Shown here piece after piece: positions 44,439 through 52,517 of a stretch of DNA of 64,000 nucleotides. The stretch covers positions 16,499 to 80,498 of the forward strand of contig JAJDCP010000182.1 of assembly GCA_029260765.1 (NCBI GenBank). The letters run 5' to 3'. The stretch comes from Planctomycetota bacterium. Lineage in GTDB: Bacteria > Planctomycetota > J058 > JAJDCP01. The translations under genes were made by a program, and so were the position numbers. The notes beneath the pieces are model-generated. The model was given only the letters and a program-made list of their open reading frames with translations, did no database searches and had not been told where the DNA came from. Position 1 is the stretch's first letter. Each line of letters begins with the position of its first letter.

Positions 44439-46478
44439 CTACTTGTATTTGTCCCGGAAGTCGATGCCGAGCGTCTTCATGTCGGCCAGGTCAATCTCGT
44501 TGTTGCCATCGCCGTTCGGGTTGCGCGCTGAGAGGGGTTTGCGCACAGAGATCATGAAGCGCGGGGGGTAGATCTGTTCGGCGCTGCCGAGATTGGTGTG
44601 GCTCAGCCAGGCATTCTCTGCGTTGCCCGCCTGAATCTCGCCGGCGCTGAAGTGCATGACGTACTGCGAGTCGAGCATGCGCCCCGGGCGCGAAGTGTGC
44701 ACGGGCGTGCCGTCGGCACCACGCTTGAGGTCGTTGCCTTCGACCTGCGCCGGGTAGCCTTCGCTGGTGAACATGTCGCCGTTGGCGAAGATGTGGTTCT
44801 CGACGTGGATGGCGTCCTTGCCCGCTTCGCCGGCCTTGGCGTCTTTCTGCTTGAATTCGGCCCGGTAGGCGTAGGTCGCCTGGTTCCAGACCTGTACGTA
44901 GGCGTTCGACGGTGTGGTGGCGTCGTAGAAGGACGCGCGCATGTCGATCATCACCGCGTCGAACTTCTTCTTGATCACGTTGCGCAGGGTCTCGTGGAAC
45001 TTCGCCGCGGTGCTCCCGAGGAACTTCTGGGCATCGACCCCATCGCCGGGCCGGGTCTTGTGGTGCTTGGAGCCGCGGTCGTAGGTGTCGCCCAGGGACC
45101 AGTTCGAATCGGTCACCCCGAAATCGCCAAAATACTCGGCACACAGGTGCTCTTTGTCTTCTTCGGGGAAGTCGGGGTCGCCCTTGGGTCCCTTGAACAA
45201 GATGGTCGCCGGCGCCGAGTTGTGGCAGTGGCCTGTCCAACTCTGGCTCGGGTCGTCGAGCCGCAGGTTCTTGTCAGGAGCGGTCTGCTTGGCCTTGCGC
45301 CACTGCGCGACGATGTCTTTGTCCGCGTGGTACTTCTTGCTGCCCCTCTGGATGTAGTCTTTGCTGATGCCCTGCACCTTGACCTGCAGCTTGTCGGGGG
45401 CCGTGCCGTTGTGGCCGCGGAAGCTCACCTCTTCGTCATCTTTCTCGATGGCGAGGTAGCCTTCGATCTGGTCGCCCTTCCAGAGCCCGAAATACTGGTC
45501 CTTGGCGCAGTAGTTGACGGTGGCCCAGACCAGATCGTTCTCGCACTTGAACTTGTAGAAGCCCTTCTTGAGCTTGACTTTGCCATCGGCGGGCACGATC
45601 TGGGTCTTCCAGCTGCCGAATTCGCCCGCAAACAGGTAGAAGTGGCCGTTGAGTGGGTCTTTTTCCCATTCGAGCGACTTCTTGCCCGGGAACTTCTTGT
45701 CGTAGTGATGGAAGGGCTTGTAGGCGCTGTAGCGGGGGTCGGTGCTGTCGCGCCAAGCCACCACGCCCGCGGCAAAGTGGCTGTTCGACCAATACCAGAA
45801 ATGTTGGGGAATCAACGGGGCGGCACTCTCGTCGCTGCCATCCCGCGCGATGGCGTTCTGCACGAAATCTGCCGAGACCCGATGATCGCTCACGCCCACA
45901 GCTTTGACCAGATACCAGCCGTGACCGTCTTTGACCTCCCATTCGAGCTTGGCTTTGTCCTGTTCGGCGGGCCCGTCCTTGATCGGCTTGTCCTTTTCTT
46001 TGAAAGACAGGCTTCCCAGGGTGCCGCCGCTGTCGTGCTTGAAGGTCAGGGTCCCGCCGTGGTTGGTCGGCACCCAGCATTTGAACCACTGCTCGGACTC
46101 GCTGCCTTCGCCCTTGTCCCCCAGGGGAATGAAGACCACCGGAGTGTCCTTCTTGGTCAACTTGACCTCGATGACCCCTTCGTTCGCCTTGGGCGCTTTG
46201 ATCTTCTCGCAGTCGGCCTCGGTCAGTTTGCCTTCCAGCCAGGCCTTGTCGCGCTTGGCCTTGTCGTACCAGAAGTTGTACTCCTGCTCCTCGATCAGCT
46301 TACCGTTGATGACGCCCTTGTCGTCTGTCTTCCAGCGGTTGTCGAGCTTGAAGACGTTGTCGCCGGGCACGTCGGTATAGATCCAACTCTCCGCGATGGG
46401 CTTGTCGTCTTCTTTGAACTTGAAGCGCCCCGGGAACAGCTTGGGTTCTGGCTTGGGATCTTTGTCGAGGTTCGGCAT
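44439..46478 (-). CDS. Putative transglutaminase-elicitor-like effector (module B)
   Basis: A 679-aa, Lys/Asp-rich protein without signal peptide, preceded by GGAGAG. The N-terminal ~400 residues are beta-rich and contain Trp/Tyr repeats. The C-terminal region carries SWTGHCHNSAPA with C418, then KFHETL with H495, VMIDMRA with D512, and VQVWNQATYAY shortly after. Spacing and context match the catalytic Cys-His-Asp region of the transglutaminase-elicitor family first known from Phytophthora (GxCHxxxPA ... FH ... D ... VWNQ). It could cross-link or deamidate protein glutamines, or hydrolyse peptide bonds. The link to a small adaptor gene suggests a delivered enzyme. Lys-rich composition contrasts with Arg-rich neighbours. 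Confidence 0.6.
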   Translation of the reverse strand: MPNLDKDPKPEPKLFPGRFKFKEDDKPIAESWIYTDVPGDNVFKLDNRWKTDDKGVINGKLIEEQEYNFWYDKAKRDKAWLEGKLTEADCEKIKAPKANEGVIEVKLTKKDTPVVFIPLGDKGEGSESEQWFKCWVPTNHGGTLTFKHDSGGTLGSLSFKEKDKPIKDGPAEQDKAKLEWEVKDGHGWYLVKAVGVSDHRVSADFVQNAIARDGSDESAAPLIPQHFWYWSNSHFAAGVVAWRDSTDPRYSAYKPFHHYDKKFPGKKSLEWEKDPLNGHFYLFAGEFGSWKTQIVPADGKVKLKKGFYKFKCENDLVWATVNYCAKDQYFGLWKGDQIEGYLAIEKDDEEVSFRGHNGTAPDKLQVKVQGISKDYIQRGSKKYHADKDIVAQWRKAKQTAPDKNLRLDDPSQSWTGHCHNSAPATILFKGPKGDPDFPEEDKEHLCAEYFGDFGVTDSNWSLGDTYDRGSKHHKTRPGDGVDAQKFLGSTAAKFHETLRNVIKKKFDAVMIDMRASFYDATTPSNAYVQVWNQATYAYRAEFKQKDAKAGEAGKDAIHVENHIFANGDMFTSEGYPAQVEGNDLKRGADGTPVHTSRPGRMLDSQYVMHFSAGEIQAGNAENAWLSHTNLGSAEQIYPPRFMISVRKPLSARNPNGDGNNEIDLADMKTLGIDFRDKYK

Positions 46479-46544
46479 CGATGCTCTCCGAAAACGATGG
46501 CATTGCAGGCGCGCCGCTTTGGCAGCCGCGTCGAGCGTGCGAGG

Positions 46545-46910
46545 CTACATCTTGCAGTGTTGCTTGAGCTTGTCTTTGGGGGCCGGATAGTTCTTGATCA
46601 CATAGTAGGGCTCGCCTTCGGCCCCCGGATCGATCAACAAGTTGTACTCTTTGTCGGGCTTCAAGTTGGTAAAGGTCATGATCACGCCCCCGTCGCAGGG
46701 CTCGCCGGCCGCCAGCGGCAGGCGCTTGCGGTAGCTGCCGTCGGTGCTCTCGAGCGTGACGCTGTCATCTTTTTTCTCCGGGTCCGCGGGATTGCCGTGG
46801 ATGCGGATCTTGATCTGGAAGCGCTCGAGCTTGACCGTGATGCGGTACGTCGTGCCCGCATCGAGCTTGACCTTGGGTTGCTCTTCTTTGTTGAATTCTA
46901 CATCTTGCAT
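46545..46910 (-). CDS. Small beta-sandwich adaptor-like protein (module B)
   Basis: A 121-aa acidic and Lys-rich protein; GGAGATACCC precedes the ATG. It reads as an all-beta domain (TTYRITVKLERFQIKIRI, DSVTLESTDGSY, NLLIDPGAEGEPYYVI). It is a paralogue of the protein at 20448-20801 (see that entry). It is followed by the transglutaminase-like gene with a 66-bp gap and divergent from the hexapeptide-repeat gene. A role as carrier or loading adaptor is inferred from gene order. Confidence 0.62.
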   Translation of the reverse strand: MQDVEFNKEEQPKVKLDAGTTYRITVKLERFQIKIRIHGNPADPEKKDDSVTLESTDGSYRKRLPLAAGEPCDGGVIMTFTNLKPDKEYNLLIDPGAEGEPYYVIKNYPAPKDKLKQHCKM

Positions 46911-47020
46911 GGGTATCTCCAGCGCCCCGAGGCGATCTCTGCGGGCAGAGCTCGTTGATCATCTTATGATAGGTAGGGGCGTCCCCCTTAGTCTACCCCA
47001 AATCCCTGGAGAAGCCCGGC

Positions 47021-47956
47021 ATGTCGCCGTTTCCAAGCCTTCAGCCCCTGGCGCGAGATCTCGGCTTCTTTGTGGCCCGCTGTCTGCTCTTGAGCGTAGC
47101 GGCGCTTCCCGCCGTCGGTTTGTGCTGGCTGGGAGTGTTTCTGCTCGGCCCCTGGGGCGCGTTGCTGGGGCTGCCGTTTTTCCCGGCCCTCTGGTTGCTT
47201 GGGCTGTTGCTGACAGTGCGCCTCGGCGCGATGTGCCTGCGGATGCCCGAGCGCGGTGTCTACGACGGCCGTCGAGAGCCCGACAAACTGGAGCGCGTGC
47301 TGCGGCAGCTGCGGCGCCGTGACGTACTCGAGGCCAGCATCATCGTCTTCGGCCTGCAGCGCTGGCTGAGCGCCTGGCCGTCCCTACAGCGCGCCTACCT
47401 GCGCGCGGCGGGAGGCCGCATCGGCGATGTCGCCATCGCCCGCGAGGTGGAGATCTGCCTGCCGAGCCTGATGCGGCTGGGTGACGGTGCCTATGTCGGC
47501 TGGGGCTGCACCCTCTGGGGAGTGTTGCAGGTGTCTTCCTGGCGCCTTATGGTGGCGCCTGTAGAGATCGGCGCCTGTGCTTTCGTCGGCTACCGCTGTA
47601 CCCTGGGGCCCGGGGCACGGGTGGGTGATCAGTGCGTGATCGGGCCTTTCAGCCTGCTGTCCCATGGCGTGCGCCTCGGCTCGGAGGTGTTCGCCCGTGG
47701 GTATCTGCGCGCGGCGCCGGGAGCGGAGATCGGAGGACGTTCGATGCTCGGCTACAGTGTCAATCTGCATGACAGTTGCAGTCTGGGCTTTGGCTGTCGG
47801 ATCGGCCACCACGTCACGATCGGCCGCAACGCGCAGATCGGTGACGATGTAAAGCTCGGAGACCATGTGGTGGTCGGTGCCGGCGCGCAGGTGCGCTCGG
47901 GCACTGTCGTGCCGGCAGGTACACAGATTCCCCGACTGACGACCTGGCCTGTGTAG
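47021..47956 (+). CDS. Left-handed beta-helix (hexapeptide-repeat) transferase-like protein
   Basis: A 311-aa membrane-associated protein. Two hydrophobic segments lie at about residues 20-70. From about residue 125 onward, hexapeptide repeats of the [LIV]-G-x(4) type build a left-handed beta-helix: IGACAFVGYRC, ARVGDQCVIGPF, CRIGHHVTIGRNAQIGDD and LGDHVVVGAGA. Such proteins usually transfer acetyl or acyl groups to sugars or lipids. GGAGAAG precedes the ATG. Substrate not determined. Confidence 0.75.
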   Translation: MSPFPSLQPLARDLGFFVARCLLLSVAALPAVGLCWLGVFLLGPWGALLGLPFFPALWLLGLLLTVRLGAMCLRMPERGVYDGRREPDKLERVLRQLRRRDVLEASIIVFGLQRWLSAWPSLQRAYLRAAGGRIGDVAIAREVEICLPSLMRLGDGAYVGWGCTLWGVLQVSSWRLMVAPVEIGACAFVGYRCTLGPGARVGDQCVIGPFSLLSHGVRLGSEVFARGYLRAAPGAEIGGRSMLGYSVNLHDSCSLGFGCRIGHHVTIGRNAQIGDDVKLGDHVVVGAGAQVRSGTVVPAGTQIPRLTTWPV

Positions 47957-47979
47957 GAGCCTGTCGTCCCGGCAAGCGA

Positions 47980-48009
47980 TTGACGTGCGGTGGCCTCCCT
48001 GCCAATAAT
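47980..48009 (+). promoter_or_regulatory. Candidate sigma70 promoter for kinase gene
   Basis: TTGACG at 47980-47985 and AATAAT at 48004-48009, spacer 18 nt, 27 bp before the ATG at 48037. A good match in a GC-rich context. Confidence 0.5.
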
Positions 48010-48036
48010 CGGGCGCGACTTCCTGGCGAGGATGCC

Positions 48037-50109
48037 ATGCAGTGTTCCGTGTGTTCGGCCGAGAACCCTTTAGATTCGCGGTTTTGCAACGGCTGTGGAG
48101 CCGGTCTGGGCATGACCGAGCTGGCGACGCTGCCAGCAACCCCGGTAGACGCGGAGCCCACGCGGCTGACCAGCCCTTCGCAACCGACGACTCCGGGCAG
48201 CCAGCCGACGCGGCCCCGGCAGGGAAGCCTGGACGCGGCGCTGGGCATGACCATCAGCGGCTATCGGGTGGAGCGCAAGCTCGGCCAGGGAGGCATGGGG
48301 GCCGTCTACCTGGCGGAACAACTGAAGCTCAAGCGTAAGGCGGCCATCAAGGTGCTGCCGCCCGAGCTGAGCATGCACCCTCCATTGATCGAGCGTTTTG
48401 AGCGGGAAGCCCGCGCCCTGGCGCGTCTGGACCATCCGCATATCGTCCCGATCTACGATCTGTTCAGCCACGAAGGCACCTTCTGCATCGCGATGGCCTA
48501 CCTCGATGGCGGCTCGGTGCGTGATCTGTTGCGCCGCGAGGGCTTTGTCGATGAGGCTCGCAGCGCCGCGCTCGTGCGGGATGCCGCGCAGGGTCTGTGG
48601 GCGGCCGCGCAGAAGGGCATCGTGCACCGCGATGTCAAACCCGACAACCTGCTGCTCAGTGCAGACGGCGTGGTCAAGGTGGCGGACTTCGGGCTGGTCA
48701 AACAAGGCGAAGCCACAGAGCTGACCCGCACGGGCACCGTGTTGGGCACACCCGCCTACATGGCTCCGGAGCAGTGGGAAGACAGCCGCATGTGCGACCA
48801 CCGCTCCGACCTGTACGCGCTCGGCTGCACGCTCTTTCAGCTGCTGTGCAGCCGCACACCGTTCGTTGGTCCGCAGACGACGAACTTCATGAAACAACAT
48901 GTCTCCGACCCGATCCCGCGTCTGCGCGTCAAGCGGCCGGATGTCTCCTCCGAGATGGCGCAGATCGTCGAGCGCCTGCTGCAGAAGCGGCCTGAAGACC
49001 GCTACCAGACAGGCGAAGAGCTGGCGCGGGCCCTCGAGCCCCTGGCCGCTTCCAAGCAAGAGGTGGGCCGCAGCCTGCCCCAGCCGTTGGGTGCTGCTGA
49101 AGCCAGCGCGCGGCAGCCGAGCCGTCCGGCCTGGGTGATGATGGTGGTGTTCGCGGGCCTGCTGGGGGTTTTGTGCGGTGCGGCATTGCTCGCCTGGCCT
49201 GCCGTGCGTGAGAGCTGGACCCAGCCCGACACCGCCACGATGCGCGCCGCTCTGCAAGAGCAGGGCGTGGCGCGCGCCCTGCTCAAGCGGGTTGCGGAGC
49301 AGCGCGCCGATCTGCAGGCCCGGGTGCGGCAGGCCGAGGATTGGGTGCGTGCCAATGAATCGGAGCTCGCCAAGCAGGATCCGGGCACGATGGGCCAGGC
49401 TCAGGTGCGTGGGGCTCTCGAACGCAGCTACCGGCGCTGGGAATTCCTGCAGGAGCTGCAGTTGTTCGCAACCACGCACATCACCAGTGATTCGGTGTTG
49501 CTGCTGGTCGAGGGCAGGATCAACGAGGGCGAAGCCTTCCTGGTTGCCGAACGCTACCCGCCCGCGCTCGAGGCCTTCCAGTTCGTGCGGGCTCAGCTCG
49601 GCGACAGCGACGAGCTGCTCCCCCTGGCCGAGAAGTGTATGGAGGCCCGCGATATCGCCATCGACGAACGCCGTTACTGCAGACGCGGGGTGGAGGATCT
49701 CGGTCTGCTGCTGTCTGTGGAGTACCTGACGGCGGAGCAGATCTGGCAGGAGGGCATGGCAGCCTTCGGCGATCAAGAGCTGGTGCCTGCCCAGGCTTCG
49801 TTTGAGGCGGCTGCCTCGGCCTATTCCGCCCTGGCCGAACGGATCAATCAATTCGAAAACGGACTGCAGAGTTGGAAATCGAAAGAGCGCTCGGTGGGGC
49901 GGCTTTGGGAGCGCTACCTGGCTGCACAGCAGCTAGAGCCGACCCTCGAGCCGAGCATGGACAACGCCGGAGCCCCACTGTACCGGGCGCGCAGCCGGCG
50001 CGAAGAGGTGACCCGGGCCGTCGAGGAGCGCCTGCTCGACGAAGCCGAGTTCGCCCTGGCCGAGGCGATGCGCCTGTTGTTGGAAGCGGACGCGGCGTTG
50101 CAGCCATGA
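48037..50109 (+). CDS. Zinc-ribbon transmembrane Ser/Thr protein kinase (paralogue)
   Basis: A 690-aa Hanks-type kinase. A CxxC...CxxC zinc ribbon (C3, C6, C17, C20) opens the protein, then a Thr/Pro-rich linker. The kinase core has GQGGMG, VHRDVKPDN (HRD 197-199), DFG 217-219 and AYMAPEQ. A membrane helix (WVMMVVFAGLLGVLCGAALL, about 366-385) leads to a C-terminal helical, TPR-like region of about 300 residues. The kinase core closely resembles that at 7267-9081, e.g. LLL after KPDN and GLWAAAQ before it. The ATG has GAGG 6 nt upstream. Alone in its operon. Confidence 0.88.
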   Translation: MQCSVCSAENPLDSRFCNGCGAGLGMTELATLPATPVDAEPTRLTSPSQPTTPGSQPTRPRQGSLDAALGMTISGYRVERKLGQGGMGAVYLAEQLKLKRKAAIKVLPPELSMHPPLIERFEREARALARLDHPHIVPIYDLFSHEGTFCIAMAYLDGGSVRDLLRREGFVDEARSAALVRDAAQGLWAAAQKGIVHRDVKPDNLLLSADGVVKVADFGLVKQGEATELTRTGTVLGTPAYMAPEQWEDSRMCDHRSDLYALGCTLFQLLCSRTPFVGPQTTNFMKQHVSDPIPRLRVKRPDVSSEMAQIVERLLQKRPEDRYQTGEELARALEPLAASKQEVGRSLPQPLGAAEASARQPSRPAWVMMVVFAGLLGVLCGAALLAWPAVRESWTQPDTATMRAALQEQGVARALLKRVAEQRADLQARVRQAEDWVRANESELAKQDPGTMGQAQVRGALERSYRRWEFLQELQLFATTHITSDSVLLLVEGRINEGEAFLVAERYPPALEAFQFVRAQLGDSDELLPLAEKCMEARDIAIDERRYCRRGVEDLGLLLSVEYLTAEQIWQEGMAAFGDQELVPAQASFEAAASAYSALAERINQFENGLQSWKSKERSVGRLWERYLAAQQLEPTLEPSMDNAGAPLYRARSRREEVTRAVEERLLDEAEFALAEAMRLLLEADAALQP

Positions 50110-50146
50110 GCGGGCGCACCGCGAGCGTCTTTCTGCAGTGGGGAAC

Positions 50147-50175
50147 TTGCACAGGGGGGTGCCGCGTTGCATCAT
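50147..50175 (+). promoter_or_regulatory. Candidate sigma70 promoter for lipoprotein gene
   Basis: TTGCAC at 50147-50152 and CATCAT at 50170-50175, spacer 17 nt, 32 bp before the ATG at 50208. Confidence 0.4.
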
Positions 50176-50207
50176 AGAAGAGTCGAGGTCCCATCTGGGA
50201 GGATGCC

Positions 50208-50846
50208 ATGATCCGCAGCCTGTTTGCCGCCCTGTTGTGCGCGTGTCTTTTCGGCTGTGCCGATTGGGGGTACATCCACCAGTCGTCCAGGGGCCCTTCC
50301 TCGTCCGCAGAGATCTCGCGGGCGCGTCACGGGTCTGCCGGCCATCACTGCGGCTACGACTGTCCCTGGGATCCTCAGGTCGTCGACGTGCGCGGCACCG
50401 ACTTCAGAGTCTACAGCGGCACCCAGCTCGATGAGCTCGAGCCCGAGCTCAGCTACCAGCTGGCGCTGGGCAGCGGGGGCACGTCATTCAGCTACTCGAG
50501 CGGCTTCCATCTGCAGGGCGGGCAGAACGGTGTGGTGCATCCGTACCGCGAAACCTATGGGCGCCGTTTCGGTTGTGGCTGTGAGGTCGGCAACTGCCGC
50601 CACATCTACGGCTATGGGTACGGCTACAACTACGGCTACCAGTTCTACTCGCCCTACGTCGCACCCCACGGTGTACGGGATGGCAACCAGCTCGGCTCGG
50701 GAACCCCGAGCAACGGTACGCCGGTCTTCAGTGGCGACTGGGGAAGCTCCTCGCAGGGTTCTTCTTCCAGCAGTGCGCGCTCAACGCCCAGTGCGCGCTC
50801 AACGCCCGCGTTGAGCGGCTCCCGTCGACCGGGCCGTGGGCGCTGA
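50208..50846 (+). CDS. Tyr/Gly-rich lipoprotein
   Basis: A 212-aa predicted lipoprotein: signal sequence MIRSLFAALLCACLFGC with a lipobox ending at Cys17. The mature part is rich in His, Cys and Tyr, with a GYGYGYNYGYQ stretch, and ends in a low-complexity Ser/Pro/Arg tail. In that tail an 18-bp unit is tandemly duplicated at 50772-50807, giving SARSTP twice. Probably an outer-membrane or surface protein of unknown function. Its stop overlaps the GTG of the next gene by 11 nt. Confidence 0.65.
   Translation: MIRSLFAALLCACLFGCADWGYIHQSSRGPSSSAEISRARHGSAGHHCGYDCPWDPQVVDVRGTDFRVYSGTQLDELEPELSYQLALGSGGTSFSYSSGFHLQGGQNGVVHPYRETYGRRFGCGCEVGNCRHIYGYGYGYNYGYQFYSPYVAPHGVRDGNQLGSGTPSNGTPVFSGDWGSSSQGSSSSSARSTPSARSTPALSGSRRPGRGR
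50772..50807 (+). repeat. 18-bp tandem repeat, two copies
   Basis: The unit AGTGCGCGCTCAACGCCC occurs twice back to back inside the lipoprotein's tail and encodes SARSTP each time. It is in frame, so copy number could vary without breaking the gene. Confidence 0.8.
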
Positions 50847-52440
50847 ACCCATCCCGCGCCGTCTGTTGTTGTGCGAGACCCTCGACCCTGAGGGGGCGCT
50901 GTTTGCTTGGCTCTCTCCTGATGTACGCGCCCTCGGTTGGCAGGTCCGCGTCGTTCCCAGCCAGGAGCTGATCCATCTGCTGGGGCCCGAGGGCTTCCAA
51001 CGCTGGCTGTCTGCCTGCGTGGAGGCCTGGCGGCCGGATGTCCTGCTGTGCCACCCCCCCTACGACCATCTGAGCCAGGAATGTGCCGAGAGTCTGCGTG
51101 CACGTGGAACTCGCTTGGTAGCCTTCGGCTTCGACGACCCGATCGTCTTCCCTGGCTGGTGGACGACGGGCTGCCTGCCCGAGGTCGTGCGCGAGCTCGA
51201 CCAGCTGTTCGACCTGTACGCGAGCACCTCCCAGGAGGCCGTCGACCAGGCGCAAGAGCTTGGGGCACGGGGCTTCAGGGTGTGTCGCTGGGCATTCAGC
51301 AGCGAGCCCCTGTCCACACCGCAAGAGGAGGCCGAGGGAGCCGCGGACGGGCGAGCTTTTTTTGCCGGCAGCGCCTACCCCGAGCGGGTGGCTCTGCTGT
51401 CCGAGGTCGCGCGGGCGGGCGTACCGCTGCGGGTCTACGGTCAGGGCTGGACCGAGCAGGCGGCCCGGCTTCCCGGTGCCGAAGTGGGCCCGAGGCTCCC
51501 GCGCACAGAGTGGCTCGCACGCACCCGCGCGGCCCCGGTGGTGATCGGGGCCGACGGCTGGGAAGGGCAGGGTTTCGGCCTCGTCAAGGCACGCCTGCTC
51601 GAAGTGGCGCTGCTCGGCAGTTACCAAATCAGCCCCGCCAGCCCGGACCTCGACGGGTATTTTCCGGCCGAAGAGGTGGGGCGCTTCCGCAGCGCTGCAG
51701 AGTTGATCGACGGACTGCGGCAAGCGCTGGCGCGTCGCCGCGAGCATCGGCGGCGCGCGGGCAAGGCCCGAGAGCGCGCTTTGCGGGAGCATAGCTGGCA
51801 GCGGCGCTGGCCGGAGCTGCTGGCCTTGCTCGAAGATGTCGGCCGTCCTCTAGCTGAGCCTGGTGAGCCCCCGCAACGCAGGGGAGATGCTTGGAGCAGC
51901 ATGCTATCCAGTGTCGCCCATCAGGCTGAAGCTTCAGAGCGCGCGGGGCTTGCGCGTGCGTGCCAGCTCGAGCTGTTGCGCGAGCAACCTGACTCCCCCG
52001 GAGCCCTGGCTGGCGCTGGACGCTCGGCATTCTCCCTGGGGCGCCACGTGGAGGCGGCCCGTTGGCTCGCGCGGGCACTGCAGCAGCTGGCCAGGATGCA
52101 AGCGCGCCATAGCCGCGAGAGCTACCTGCGTTTGCAGGGGGGTGGTCCGGCGCGAGGCATGGGAGTCGCTCGCTTGCTGAGCCAAGCGCCCGAGCTGTAT
52201 GCCCTGCGCCTGGTGGCGCTGCTGCGGGCGGAGCAGTGTGCGGAGGCACAGCTGCTGCTCGATGAGCTCGCTTGCCCCGACCTGCTGGTGACGGTGGCCG
52301 GTCTGGTGCAGGCGGAGGGATCGGCCGGGCAACAGGCCGTCTACGCCGAGTTGTTTGCGCGCGCACTGGCAGCCCTGCCCCAGCGCCAACTCGAGCTGCA
52401 GCGGCAGCAGTCCGACCGGTGGCAGTCGGTCTGCGGCTGA
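50836..52440 (+). CDS. CgeB-like glycosyltransferase with helical C-terminus
   Basis: A 534-aa protein. Residues about 10-335 resemble the CgeB/DUF3880 plus GT1-type arrangement: LLCETLDPEGALF, FGFDDPIVFPGW, FFAGSAYPERV, RVYGQGW and the conserved GFGLVKARLLEVALLGSYQI. This would transfer a sugar, perhaps to a surface protein or polysaccharide. The last ~190 residues are Ala/Leu-rich helices of TPR-like character. GTG start overlaps the lipoprotein gene. Confidence 0.65.
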   Translation: MGAEPIPRRLLLCETLDPEGALFAWLSPDVRALGWQVRVVPSQELIHLLGPEGFQRWLSACVEAWRPDVLLCHPPYDHLSQECAESLRARGTRLVAFGFDDPIVFPGWWTTGCLPEVVRELDQLFDLYASTSQEAVDQAQELGARGFRVCRWAFSSEPLSTPQEEAEGAADGRAFFAGSAYPERVALLSEVARAGVPLRVYGQGWTEQAARLPGAEVGPRLPRTEWLARTRAAPVVIGADGWEGQGFGLVKARLLEVALLGSYQISPASPDLDGYFPAEEVGRFRSAAELIDGLRQALARRREHRRRAGKARERALREHSWQRRWPELLALLEDVGRPLAEPGEPPQRRGDAWSSMLSSVAHQAEASERAGLARACQLELLREQPDSPGALAGAGRSAFSLGRHVEAARWLARALQQLARMQARHSRESYLRLQGGGPARGMGVARLLSQAPELYALRLVALLRAEQCAEAQLLLDELACPDLLVTVAGLVQAEGSAGQQAVYAELFARALAALPQRQLELQRQQSDRWQSVCG

Positions 52441-52517
52441 GCGGTTTCCTGGACAGATCCCGTTTTTGACAGACCGATGCGTTAGGCTGTCGGCTTCGTC
52501 CTTCTCCGGGAGTTTCC

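Noticed and set aside
44598..46958. 786-residue plus-strand frame opposite module B
   Set aside because: It has Val/Leu-rich shadow composition; the minus strand has ribosome sites, catalytic-type motifs and a paralogue of its first gene.
52466..52488. TTGACA upstream of parC as a sigma70 -35
   Set aside because: The only -10-like match, TAGGCT, is 11 nt away, too close for a sigma70 promoter.
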